Origin: SIG575 sp045542485
GTDB lineage: Bacteria; Bacillota; Clostridia; Oscillospirales; Acutalibacteraceae
NCBI GenBank assembly: GCA_045542485.1
Contig: JAZQLC010000025.1
Span: 101,963 to 165,962, forward strand
Length of the DNA stretch: 64,000 nt
Direction: 5' to 3'
Numbering within the stretch: position 1 is the first letter of the stretch; each line of letters begins with the position of its first letter. The position numbers were made by a program, and so were the translations under genes. The notes below the pieces were generated by a model. It worked only from the letters and a program-made list of their open reading frames with translations, did no database searches and was not told where the DNA came from. This document shows positions 34,348-42,840 of the stretch, in pieces.

Positions 34348-34376
34348 ATTATATATGTTATTTACAAAAAAAGCAA
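34348..34376 (-). promoter_or_regulatory. Sigma-A promoter of rpmB
   Basis: On the minus strand TTGCTT (34376-34371), a 17-nt spacer and TATAAT (34353-34348) precede rpmB by 43 nt. Confidence 0.75.
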
Positions 34377-34455
34377 GTGTTTTTTGTGAAAAAATTAAAT
34401 TTATCGAAAATAATCACATTTTGCCCTGTTAAACCACTATATTTTGTCCATTTAA

Positions 34456-34484
34456 TTGACAAAAAACACATTCAGTGGTAGATT
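34456..34484 (+). promoter_or_regulatory. Candidate promoter of the EamA-type transporter
   Basis: TTGACA (34456-34461) and TAGATT (34479-34484) are 17 nt apart. The -10 is weak. Confidence 0.45.
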
Positions 34485-34516
34485 TAATATAGATTTTTAA
34501 TAAAGAGATGGAAAAA

Positions 34517-35392
34517 ATGAACAGTTTTATGTGGGTGCTTCTCGTTGCGGTTTACGGACTTTGCAAGGGAAGCCGTGAAATTTTCAAAAAAATAGCCTTG
34601 CGAAAAAGCACAGTTATGGAAGTTTTATTTATGTACGTGTGCCTTTCGTTTGTTATTGTCATACCATACGCAGGTCAGGCAATAAGGCTTGAGAATTTTA
34701 AATATCTTTATCCTATATTGCTGAAATCCTTTGTGATTTTTTTAGCGTGGATATGTTCTTTCAGAGCGATTTCCAAAATGCCTGTCAGTCTTTACGGTGT
34801 TCTTGATTTATCAAGGATACTTTTTTCCACTTTCTACGGAATTATCCTCCTGAGCGAAAGGATAGGACCTATGCATATTCTGGGTCTGCTTCTCGTTTCG
34901 GCAGGTCTTTTGCTTCTGAAATGGAGTCCCTTTGCGGGTAAGGAAAAATCTTCGGAAAAGATAGAATTCAAAACCGTGCTTGTAGCCTTTGCAGGATGTG
35001 CACTGACAGCCTTTTCGGGCGCTCTTGACAAAATGCTTATGAGAAAGGGTGACCTGACATCCTCACAGCTTCAGTTCTGGTATATGCTTTTCCTCGTAAT
35101 TTTCTATGCGGTTTATATAATTCTGACACATACGAAAATTGATGTTAAAGCTACACTCAGAAATAAATGGGTATATCTTATGAGCATTACCCTTGTTATC
35201 GGAGATAAGGCACTTTTTGTCGCCAACAACAACCCCGATTGCACTGTTACGCTTATGACACTTATCAAACAAATCAGTTGTGTTGTTGTGATTCTTGGCG
35301 GTAAATTTGTGTTTAAAGAAAAGCGTATTCTTTACAAGCTTTTCTGCGCAGGTGTGATAATTTCGGGTATAATAATTGCTGTTATAAATTGA
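34517..35392 (+). CDS. EamA/DMT-family transporter
   Basis: The protein has 291 residues from the ATG at 34517 (an ATG at 34508 is equally in frame but too close to AAAGAG). Ten hydrophobic segments arranged as two five-helix repeats are visible, the plan of drug/metabolite transporters. Characteristic pieces are SFRAISKMPVSLYGVLDLSRILFSTFYGIILLSER in the first half, and the matching late segment TVTLMTLIKQISCVVVILGGKFVFKEK. Export or uptake of a small metabolite is expected; the substrate is unknown. It is flanked by independent units. Confidence 0.82.
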   Translation: MNSFMWVLLVAVYGLCKGSREIFKKIALRKSTVMEVLFMYVCLSFVIVIPYAGQAIRLENFKYLYPILLKSFVIFLAWICSFRAISKMPVSLYGVLDLSRILFSTFYGIILLSERIGPMHILGLLLVSAGLLLLKWSPFAGKEKSSEKIEFKTVLVAFAGCALTAFSGALDKMLMRKGDLTSSQLQFWYMLFLVIFYAVYIILTHTKIDVKATLRNKWVYLMSITLVIGDKALFVANNNPDCTVTLMTLIKQISCVVVILGGKFVFKEKRILYKLFCAGVIISGIIIAVIN

Positions 35393-35401
35393 GTAATTCT
35401 C

Positions 35402-35430
35402 TTGAAAAAAAGCACAAAAAATGTTATTAT
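35402..35430 (+). promoter_or_regulatory. Sigma-A promoter of the tepA-ftsK-mnmA run
   Basis: TTGAAA (35402-35407), a 17-nt spacer and TATTAT (35425-35430) lie about 55 nt upstream of tepA. Confidence 0.75.
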
Positions 35431-35490
35431 ATATTGTAATGCATTTTTTTTCCCATTCTGCTAAGAATAGACAGATGAGGAGAGATGAAA

Positions 35491-36261
35491 ATGCTTGACA
35501 AATCATATAAAAATCAGGAAGAAAACGAAGAGAGAGAAGAAGGCTTTTTTGACAATGCCGTCAAACAAGTCTTTGAAACAGGCTCTGTTACCGTCACTAA
35601 AAACGGCAACAGAATTCACTGTATCACGGTAATCGGTCAGATTGAAGGTCACTATATTTCCTCTCAGGACGCGAAAACTACAAAATACGAGCATATTATT
35701 CCACAGCTTATTGCTGCCGAGGAAAGTAATGACATTAACGGACTTTTTCTTGTTCTCAACACAGTCGGGGGAGACATTGAAGCAGGTCTTGCAATTGCAG
35801 AGCTTATTTCGGGAATGAAAACCCCCAGTGTATCTCTTGTTCTCGGAGGAGGTCATTCAATCGGCGTTCCTCTTGCCGTTGCGGCGGACAAGTCTTTTAT
35901 CGTTCCGTCAGCGACGATGACTATCCATCCCGTCAGAACAAACGGACTTGTAATAGGTGTGCCTCAGATGCTGGAATATTTTCTCGGTATGCAGGAAAGA
36001 ATTGTAGACTTTGTATGCAAAAATTCCCGTATTGACGATAAACTTTTCAGACGGCTTATGCTTGAAACCGGTGAACTTGTAACAGATGTAGGAACGATTC
36101 TCGGAGGCAAAGACGCAGTGAAATACGGTCTGATTGATAAAATTGGCTCTCTTTCAGATGCACTTGATGAATTGGATAAACTTATTATTGACGAAAGAAG
36201 GAAAATGGGTAATGGCAAACGCAAAACCAAAACAGCAAAATGCCAAAAAAACACAGAGTAA
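35491..36261 (+). CDS. tepA: TepA-like ClpP-fold protease
   Basis: The 256-residue protein starts at the ATG at 35491, with GAGGAG six bases upstream; an earlier ATG at 35485 abuts that site. It has the crotonase/ClpP fold: LFLVLNTVGGDIEAGLAIAEL, the serine in GGGHSIGVPLAVAA, and MTIHPVR with the catalytic His. In Bacillus the homologous gene lies before spoIIIE/ftsK, as here, and is called translocation-enhancing protein TepA. It probably degrades peptides such as signal peptides. It overlaps ftsK by 50 nt. Confidence 0.9.
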   Translation: MLDKSYKNQEENEEREEGFFDNAVKQVFETGSVTVTKNGNRIHCITVIGQIEGHYISSQDAKTTKYEHIIPQLIAAEESNDINGLFLVLNTVGGDIEAGLAIAELISGMKTPSVSLVLGGGHSIGVPLAVAADKSFIVPSATMTIHPVRTNGLVIGVPQMLEYFLGMQERIVDFVCKNSRIDDKLFRRLMLETGELVTDVGTILGGKDAVKYGLIDKIGSLSDALDELDKLIIDERRKMGNGKRKTKTAKCQKNTE

Positions 36262-38908
36262 AAAGCAGCCTGTGAAAAAAGCGCAGACGCAGAGTAAAAA
36301 AACACAGACGAAAACGGGAAATAATAACAACAATAACCATAGCGAAAGAAGAGGCTTGTCACCGCAGATTACTTCAGTTATTCTGTTTTGTGTTGCTCTG
36401 CTTCTTCTTGCGTTCTGCTTCATTCCTGGAGCATCAGCATGGGAGTTTGTAAGACAGCACGTACTGTTTGGAACATTCGGTATTTCTGCTTATCTTGTGC
36501 CGATTCTTCTGGGCTACATTTCAATACTCAAAGCAAGAGACTGTCTCTGTGAAAAAAGAACAATCGGCAGAATTATCGGATTATCTGTCTTTGTTCTGTT
36601 TTTCTCAAGCTTCGTACATATTGTTGCCCACAATTTTGATTATTTTTCAGCAAACACTGTGGGTGAGCAGATAAAAGATGTTTACACAATGGGACTTAAA
36701 ATTTCCAACGGTGGCTTCTTCGGTGCGCTTATCGGAGGATTCATTGTTTATCTCTGCGGTGCAAAGGCACCTGCCGTTGTGTTCGTTTCAATCGCATCGT
36801 TCGGTACACTTATGGTGCTTACAGGTACAACTCTTGCTCAGCTTATGGGTACAATCGAAAAACCCGTGAGAAAAGCAGGGGATAAGATTGCTGAGCGTAA
36901 AGAGAAGAAAAAGCAGCAGCCTGAAGAGGAATTTGACCCTGACGAAGAGACTGAAGAAATTTTTGCTCACCAGGGTGTGGATTTCACACCTGATATTGAA
37001 GCGGATGATTCTGATTTTGACGATGTGCCTCACTCTGACGAGGTTTCTGAGGAAAACGGTTTCTATCATTTTGATCCCGGCGAAATTATTATGCCTGATC
37101 CCATCAGAAAAAAAAGCGGTGCTACGGGAACATCAAAAAATAATAACGGCAAAATCAAGGCTCTTGATATTGATATTGTAGGTGACGACAACAATTTCTA
37201 TAACGACTTTGCTGATGAAGTGCCTGAAGAAGAGCCGGTCAGCTTTTATGAACCCGAAATCAGTGAGCCCGAGTTCGTCGAGCCTGAAAAGAAAGTTCAG
37301 GAAAAGCCCAAGAAACCTGCAGAATCATTTGAAATTTCTGAAACCGCATACGTTTCAACCCGCTCAGGAAAAACAAAGCCTTATAAATTTCCGCCACTTG
37401 CTTGTCTCGGAAAACCCGATAACCACGCTGTTGACTACTCAAAAGAGCTTGAGGCAAACGGACGTCGCCTTATCGATGTGCTTAAAAGCTTCGGCGTTGA
37501 AGCAAAAATCTGTGAAATCTGCAGAGGTCCCTCTGTTACACGATATGAGCTTCAACCTGCTCCCGGTGTAAAAATCAGCAGAATTACAAATCTTTCAACC
37601 GATATTGCTATGAATATGGCTGCATCCGATGTAAGAATCGAAGCGCCCATTCCTAATAAATCTGCAATCGGTATTGAAATTCCTAACAAAACATCTACAA
37701 TGGTTTATCTCAGGGAAATCATTGACACACCCGAATACAGAAGTTCAGAATCTAAACTGAATGTTGCTCTGGGTAAGGATATTACGGGTAACATTATCTG
37801 CGCCGACCTTACAAAGATGCCTCATCTTCTTATTGCTGGTACAACCGGTTCAGGTAAATCCGTGTGCATCAACTCAATGATTGTCAGCATTCTTTACAAT
37901 GCAACCCCTGATGAAGTCAAGCTTCTTATGATTGACCCCAAGCAGGTTGAATTCACGGTCTACAACGGTATTCCTCATCTGCTTGTTCCCGTTGTTTCCG
38001 ACCCGAGAAAAGCAGCAGGTGCCCTTTCATGGGCAGTTACGGAAATGCTTAACAGATATAAGCTGTTTTCAGAGAGAAATGTGCGTAACATCAAGGGCTA
38101 CAACAAATTCTGCGAAGAAAATCCCGATGTTCCGAAGCTTCCTCATATTGTTATCTTCATTGACGAGTTGTCTGACCTTATGATGGCAGCACCCAACGAG
38201 GTTGAAGAATCAATCTGCCGTCTCGCACAGATGGCACGTGCTGCAGGTATGCACCTTGTTATCGCAACACAGAGACCCTCAGTTAATGTTATCACAGGTG
38301 TTATCAAGGCGAATATCCCCAGCCGTATTTCTCTTTCTGTTTCATCACAGATTGACTCCCGTACAATTATTGACGCAGCCGGTGCTGAAAAACTTCTCGG
38401 TAACGGCGATATGCTCTTCAGTCCCGTAGGTATGTCCAAACCTCTTCGTGTTCAGGGCGCATTCCTTTCCGATGACGAAGTTGAAGATATCGTTGAGTTT
38501 ATCAAGAATCAGAAGCAGGGCTCTTATGACGAGGATATAATTGAAGAAATCGAAAACCATGCAATCAACGAAAAGAAGAGAGCAGGTTACGATGTGAGCG
38601 ATGACGGCAACGATGATGCTGATGAAATGCTTCCCGATGCTATCAGAATAGTTGTCGAGATGCAACAGGCTTCTACCACAATGCTTCAGAAAAAACTGAA
38701 ACTTGGTTATGCCCGTGCATCAAGACTTATTGATGACCTTGAAGAGAGAGGAATTGTCGGACCATCAGAAGGCTCAAAGCCCAGAAAGGTTCTTCTCTCA
38801 AAACAACAGTATATGGAAATGTCAGCTCTTACATCAGACGGTAAAATCAATATGAACAAGCAGTCTGAAAGTATACCTTATGATGACGCGGACGAGGATG
38901 ATTTTTAA
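36212..38908 (+). CDS. ftsK: FtsK/SpoIIIE DNA translocase
   Basis: The 898-residue septal DNA pump starts at the ATG at 36212 (MANAKPKQ) after AAGGA, overlapping tepA; the open frame extends further upstream without support. A Lys/Gln/Asn-rich start precedes four transmembrane helices (residues about 50-210). An acidic linker follows. The motor has Walker A GTTGSGKS near residue 544 and Walker B IVIFIDELSDLM near 647. The gamma domain (IRIVVEMQQASTTMLQKKLKLGY) near 810-865 should read polar DNA sequences. It moves chromosomes through the division or spore septum. Confidence 0.96.
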   Translation: MANAKPKQQNAKKTQSKKQPVKKAQTQSKKTQTKTGNNNNNNHSERRGLSPQITSVILFCVALLLLAFCFIPGASAWEFVRQHVLFGTFGISAYLVPILLGYISILKARDCLCEKRTIGRIIGLSVFVLFFSSFVHIVAHNFDYFSANTVGEQIKDVYTMGLKISNGGFFGALIGGFIVYLCGAKAPAVVFVSIASFGTLMVLTGTTLAQLMGTIEKPVRKAGDKIAERKEKKKQQPEEEFDPDEETEEIFAHQGVDFTPDIEADDSDFDDVPHSDEVSEENGFYHFDPGEIIMPDPIRKKSGATGTSKNNNGKIKALDIDIVGDDNNFYNDFADEVPEEEPVSFYEPEISEPEFVEPEKKVQEKPKKPAESFEISETAYVSTRSGKTKPYKFPPLACLGKPDNHAVDYSKELEANGRRLIDVLKSFGVEAKICEICRGPSVTRYELQPAPGVKISRITNLSTDIAMNMAASDVRIEAPIPNKSAIGIEIPNKTSTMVYLREIIDTPEYRSSESKLNVALGKDITGNIICADLTKMPHLLIAGTTGSGKSVCINSMIVSILYNATPDEVKLLMIDPKQVEFTVYNGIPHLLVPVVSDPRKAAGALSWAVTEMLNRYKLFSERNVRNIKGYNKFCEENPDVPKLPHIVIFIDELSDLMMAAPNEVEESICRLAQMARAAGMHLVIATQRPSVNVITGVIKANIPSRISLSVSSQIDSRTIIDAAGAEKLLGNGDMLFSPVGMSKPLRVQGAFLSDDEVEDIVEFIKNQKQGSYDEDIIEEIENHAINEKKRAGYDVSDDGNDDADEMLPDAIRIVVEMQQASTTMLQKKLKLGYARASRLIDDLEERGIVGPSEGSKPRKVLLSKQQYMEMSALTSDGKINMNKQSESIPYDDADEDDF

Positions 38909-38911
38909 AAT

Positions 38912-40771
38912 ATGAGTAATTTTTTACCTATTACAACTGAAGAAGCCGTAGCAAGAGGATGGGACAGCGTTGACTTCGTATATGTGACGGGCGACGCATA
39001 TGTTGACCATCCCAGCTTCGGCGTGTCGATAATTTCCCGTGTCCTTGAAGCCAAAGGATACAGAGTCGGTATTATCAGTCAGCCTGATTGGAATAACAAT
39101 CAGGCTTTCAAGATTTTTGGAAGACCGCGTCTCGGCTTCCTTGTCACATCGGGAAACATCGACAGTATGGTGGCTCACTATACTGCGGCGAACAAAAAAA
39201 GAAGTGACGATGCTTATACGGCAGGTGGCAGGGCAGGTAAAAGACCTGACAGAGCAGTTATAGTCTATTGCAGAAAGATAAGAGAAATTTATCCCGATTG
39301 CCCCATAATCATCGGTGGACTTGAAGCCTCACTCAGAAGATTTGCTCATTACGATTACTGGGCAGATGAGGTAAAGCCTTCGATTCTTGTGGAATCAGGT
39401 GCAGACCTTCTTTCCTTCGGTATGGGAGAAAACCAGACTATCGAAATCGCCGAAAGACTCAGAAACGGTGAAAGCATAAGCACAATGACGGATATCAGAG
39501 GCACCTGTTGTCTTGTGGATACAAAAGATACACCCTACACAGGCGTTGAATGTCCCTCTTACAAGAATGTGGTCAACTCAAAGAGGGAGTACGCAATTGC
39601 TTGCAGGATACAGCTTGATGAGCAGGACCATATCAGAGGAAAAATGATAAAACAGCGTCACGGCGACAAAATGCTTATACAGAATGAGCCTATGCCACCG
39701 CTGACAACAGAAGAGCTTGACTGGGTTTATTCTCTTCCTTACGAGAGAAATTATCATCCGTCTTATGAAAAAGACGGGGGTGTACCCGGTATTGCTGAAG
39801 TGAAGTTTTCAATTACTCATAACAGAGGATGCTTCGGCGCTTGTAACTTCTGCTCACTTGCCTTCCATCAGGGCAGATTCATTACAACCAGAAGCAAAGA
39901 ATCTCTCCTTGAAGAAGCCAGAAAATTAACTGAACTGGATGACTTCAAAGGATATATCCACGATGTGGGCGGACCTACTGCGAACTTCCGCAGACCGGCC
40001 TGTGATAAGCAGCTTGAACACGGTCTTTGCAAAGGCAAAAAGTGCCTGGCACCGAAGCCTTGTTCACAGCTTATTTCAAACCACGAGGAATATCTTGATA
40101 TTCTCAGAGAACTGCGAAAGCTTCCTAAAGTCAAAAAAGTATTTATCCGTTCAGGAATAAGATTTGATTATCTTCTTGAAGATAAGGATAAGACTTTTTT
40201 CAGAGAACTTGTGGAACATCACACAAGCGGTCAGCTTAAAGTAGCTCCCGAGCATTGTAGCGCAAGTGTCCTTGATTATATGGGCAAACCTCACATTGAA
40301 GCATACCTCAGATTCGCAAAGGAGTACTTTGCTATTAATAAAAAAATCGGCAAAGAGCAGTATCTCGTTCCTTATCTTATGTCTTCACATCCGGGCAGTA
40401 CTCTGGATGATGCAATTGAACTTGCATTGTTCCTGAAAAAAGAACATATCAAGCCTGAACAGGTTCAGGATTTCTATCCTACTCCCGGAACTGTTTCAAC
40501 CTGTATGTTCTACACGGGACTTGACCCATATACTCTCAAAGAGGTTTATGTGGCAAAAGACCCCCACGACAAAGCACTCCAGAGAGCACTTCTTCAGAGC
40601 TACAATCCGAAAAACAGAGCCCTTGTTGAAGAGGCTTTGAAGAAAGCGAGACGCTTTGACCTTATCGGTCAGGGAGATAAATGTCTGATAAAGGGCAAAA
40701 GCACTCAGCAATCATTTAACAGACCAAATCGTAAATCGGTTAAGAACAATGTTAAGAAAAAGAAGAAATAA
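38912..40771 (+). CDS. YgiQ-family radical SAM protein
   Basis: The 619-residue protein starts 3 nt after ftsK. It matches the YgiQ family: N-terminal SVDFVYVTGDAYVDHPSFGVSIISRVLE, and IIGGLEASLRRFAHYDYW. The radical SAM cluster motif is CFGACNFCSLAFHQGR (Cys-x3-Cys-x2-Cys). KVAPEHCS and a Lys/Arg-rich C-terminus follow. The reaction of the family is unknown. The last 23 nt overlap the next gene. Confidence 0.93.
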   Translation: MSNFLPITTEEAVARGWDSVDFVYVTGDAYVDHPSFGVSIISRVLEAKGYRVGIISQPDWNNNQAFKIFGRPRLGFLVTSGNIDSMVAHYTAANKKRSDDAYTAGGRAGKRPDRAVIVYCRKIREIYPDCPIIIGGLEASLRRFAHYDYWADEVKPSILVESGADLLSFGMGENQTIEIAERLRNGESISTMTDIRGTCCLVDTKDTPYTGVECPSYKNVVNSKREYAIACRIQLDEQDHIRGKMIKQRHGDKMLIQNEPMPPLTTEELDWVYSLPYERNYHPSYEKDGGVPGIAEVKFSITHNRGCFGACNFCSLAFHQGRFITTRSKESLLEEARKLTELDDFKGYIHDVGGPTANFRRPACDKQLEHGLCKGKKCLAPKPCSQLISNHEEYLDILRELRKLPKVKKVFIRSGIRFDYLLEDKDKTFFRELVEHHTSGQLKVAPEHCSASVLDYMGKPHIEAYLRFAKEYFAINKKIGKEQYLVPYLMSSHPGSTLDDAIELALFLKKEHIKPEQVQDFYPTPGTVSTCMFYTGLDPYTLKEVYVAKDPHDKALQRALLQSYNPKNRALVEEALKKARRFDLIGQGDKCLIKGKSTQQSFNRPNRKSVKNNVKKKKK

Positions 40772-41681
40772 AAGAATAGCACTGCTTTTGGCGGTGCTTC
40801 TGGTTGTTCTCTCTGCTTTGTGTTTCCGTTTCTTTGCAGGGGAAGAAAAGCTCAGCGAAAACTGGGCAGACAAAATATCGTATTCGGGAATTTTCTCTGT
40901 CAGAAACAGAGGTGAGGTCCGTGGGCTCAAGGTTGATTTTATCAATATCGGTCAGGGCGATTCGGCACTTATTATCTGCGGTGACAAAAGTATGCTTGTA
41001 GACACCGGTAACAGAGAATATTACAGCGTTGTGAAAAGACATATTGACAGTTATAAAATTACAAAGCTTGATTATGTAATTGCCACACATTCCCACGCTG
41101 ACCACATCGGCTCTATGGATATGATAATCGAAAACTATGAAATCGGAACATTTATAATGACTGAGCCTGATGAAAATTTTATTCCTGACACTGAAACTTA
41201 TGAGAAAATGACTGAAGCACTTGATGAAAAGAATGTCAATGTGAGATATGTGAAAACAGGTGACAGCTTTTCTCTGGGTGAAGCGGAAATTGACATTCTC
41301 GGTCCCTGCGGAAATTTTGAGAATCTGAATGATATGTCAATTGTCTTTATGCTCAGATACGGTAATAACAAATTCCTCTTTGCAGCTGATGTTGAAAAAG
41401 AGGGTGAAGAGGCAATTCTCTCTTCAGGAGCAGACCTGAAATGTAATCTCCTGAAAGTAGCTCACAACGGCAGTGATACCTCCACAAGCGAAGAGTTTCT
41501 TAAGGCAGCTGACCCTGATATTGCAGTAATCAGTGTAGGTGAAAACAATAGCTACGGACATCCGAAAAAGGAAATTATAAAAAGACTTCTTGAAAATGAT
41601 GTTGCAGTTTACAGAACGGATTATGACGGCACTGTTTCTTTCAGTGTGTCGTCAGAAGAATCAGAAATAATCGGAGAATGA
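40749..41681 (+). CDS. ComEC-like metallo-beta-lactamase-fold protein, membrane-anchored
   Basis: The 310-residue protein has an N-terminal signal anchor (residues 9-30, IALLLAVLLVVLSALCFRFF). The metallo-beta-lactamase domain resembles the C-terminal part of ComEC: VDFINIGQGDSALI, MLVDTGNREY, THSHADHIGSMD (metal site), FLFAADVEKEGE, LKVAHNGSDTSTS. Such stand-alone proteins are probably exported hydrolases; nuclease or phosphodiesterase activity is plausible. There is no ComEC channel part. The start lies inside the previous gene. Confidence 0.87.
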   Translation: MLRKRRNKRIALLLAVLLVVLSALCFRFFAGEEKLSENWADKISYSGIFSVRNRGEVRGLKVDFINIGQGDSALIICGDKSMLVDTGNREYYSVVKRHIDSYKITKLDYVIATHSHADHIGSMDMIIENYEIGTFIMTEPDENFIPDTETYEKMTEALDEKNVNVRYVKTGDSFSLGEAEIDILGPCGNFENLNDMSIVFMLRYGNNKFLFAADVEKEGEEAILSSGADLKCNLLKVAHNGSDTSTSEEFLKAADPDIAVISVGENNSYGHPKKEIIKRLLENDVAVYRTDYDGTVSFSVSSEESEIIGE

Positions 41682-41687
41682 TGTTTT

Positions 41688-42764
41688 ATGTTGAACGAAA
41701 ACAAGGTTATAGTTGCATTGAGTGGCGGAGTAGACAGCTCTGTTGCGGCATACCTTCTCAAAGAGAGAGGATATGACTGCCACGGCGTAACGCTGAAGCT
41801 TTATGATGAGAGTGACAGCGAAGCGGGGAATAAATCCTGCTGTACCGACAAGGATGTTGAGGATGCAAAAGCAATCTGCGCAGGACTTGGAATAGGTTTT
41901 GATGTTTATGATTTCAAGGATGATTTCAAAGGTCAGGTAATTGAAAGATTTGTAAAAGGCTATCTCAGAGGCGAAACGCCTAACCCTTGCATTGATTGCA
42001 ACAGATATATAAAATTCAGGCATATATTGAATGCTGCCGATAAATTTGATGCAAAATTCATTTCAACGGGTCATTATGCCTGTGTGGAATTTGATAGCGG
42101 CAGTGGCAGATATCTTCTTAAAAAAGGCAGATATGATATGAAAGACCAGAGCTATGTGCTGTATAATCTCACTCAGGACAAGCTCTCAAGACTTCTTCTT
42201 CCCGTAGGAGAAATGAAAAAAGAAGAGGTCAGGGAAATTGCAGAAAACTGCGGCTTCGTAAACTTTGCAAAGCCCGACAGTCAGGATATATGCTTTGTTA
42301 AAAACGGAGACTATGTTTCTTTCATTGAAAACTATCTGGGCAGAACATTTCCGGAGGGTAACTTTGTTGAAAGAAACGGCAAGGTAATCGCAAGACATAA
42401 AGGCATAATCGGCTATACCGTCGGTCAGCGGAAAGGTCTCGGTATTGCTTCAACTGAGCCGTACTTTGTTCTTGAAAAGAATGTGGAGAGAAACGAAGTG
42501 ATTATCGGCAGGGCAGAGGAGCAGTATAAAAAATCCATCGTCGCGGAGGATGTGAACTGGATTGCCTTTGAAAAGCTTACTTCTCCCATAAAAGTTATGG
42601 CAAAAATCAGGTATAAGCACAAGGAGGTCCCCGCAACCGTGTCGCAGCTTGATGAGGAAAAAATCCTTGTAGAATTCGATGAGCCTCAACGGGCTCCTGC
42701 GAAAGGTCAGGCAGTTGTTTTTTATGACGGCGACTATGTTATAGGCGGCGGTAAAATTCTTTAA
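41688..42764 (+). CDS. mnmA: tRNA-specific 2-thiouridylase
   Basis: The 358-residue enzyme makes 2-thiouridine at the wobble position of Lys, Glu and Gln tRNAs. ALSGGVDSSVAAYLL is the PP-loop for ATP. NPCIDCN has the first catalytic Cys (Cys101), and SQDICFV the second. HKGIIGYTVGQRKGLGI is the RNA-binding signature. It is last in the tepA-ftsK run. A sulfur donor (IscS/NifS type) is not next to it. Confidence 0.97.
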   Translation: MLNENKVIVALSGGVDSSVAAYLLKERGYDCHGVTLKLYDESDSEAGNKSCCTDKDVEDAKAICAGLGIGFDVYDFKDDFKGQVIERFVKGYLRGETPNPCIDCNRYIKFRHILNAADKFDAKFISTGHYACVEFDSGSGRYLLKKGRYDMKDQSYVLYNLTQDKLSRLLLPVGEMKKEEVREIAENCGFVNFAKPDSQDICFVKNGDYVSFIENYLGRTFPEGNFVERNGKVIARHKGIIGYTVGQRKGLGIASTEPYFVLEKNVERNEVIIGRAEEQYKKSIVAEDVNWIAFEKLTSPIKVMAKIRYKHKEVPATVSQLDEEKILVEFDEPQRAPAKGQAVVFYDGDYVIGGGKIL

Positions 42765-42775
42765 TATTTTATATA

Positions 42776-42804
42776 TTGATTTAAAGAAAGCAATGATGTA
42801 TAAT
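42776..42804 (+). promoter_or_regulatory. Sigma-A promoter of the papain-like protease gene
   Basis: TTGATT (42776-42781), a 17-nt spacer and TATAAT (42799-42804) lie 36 nt upstream of the start codon. Confidence 0.82.
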
Positions 42805-42840
42805 GTTATCAGTGGAAATCTGTATCCGGGAGGATGAACT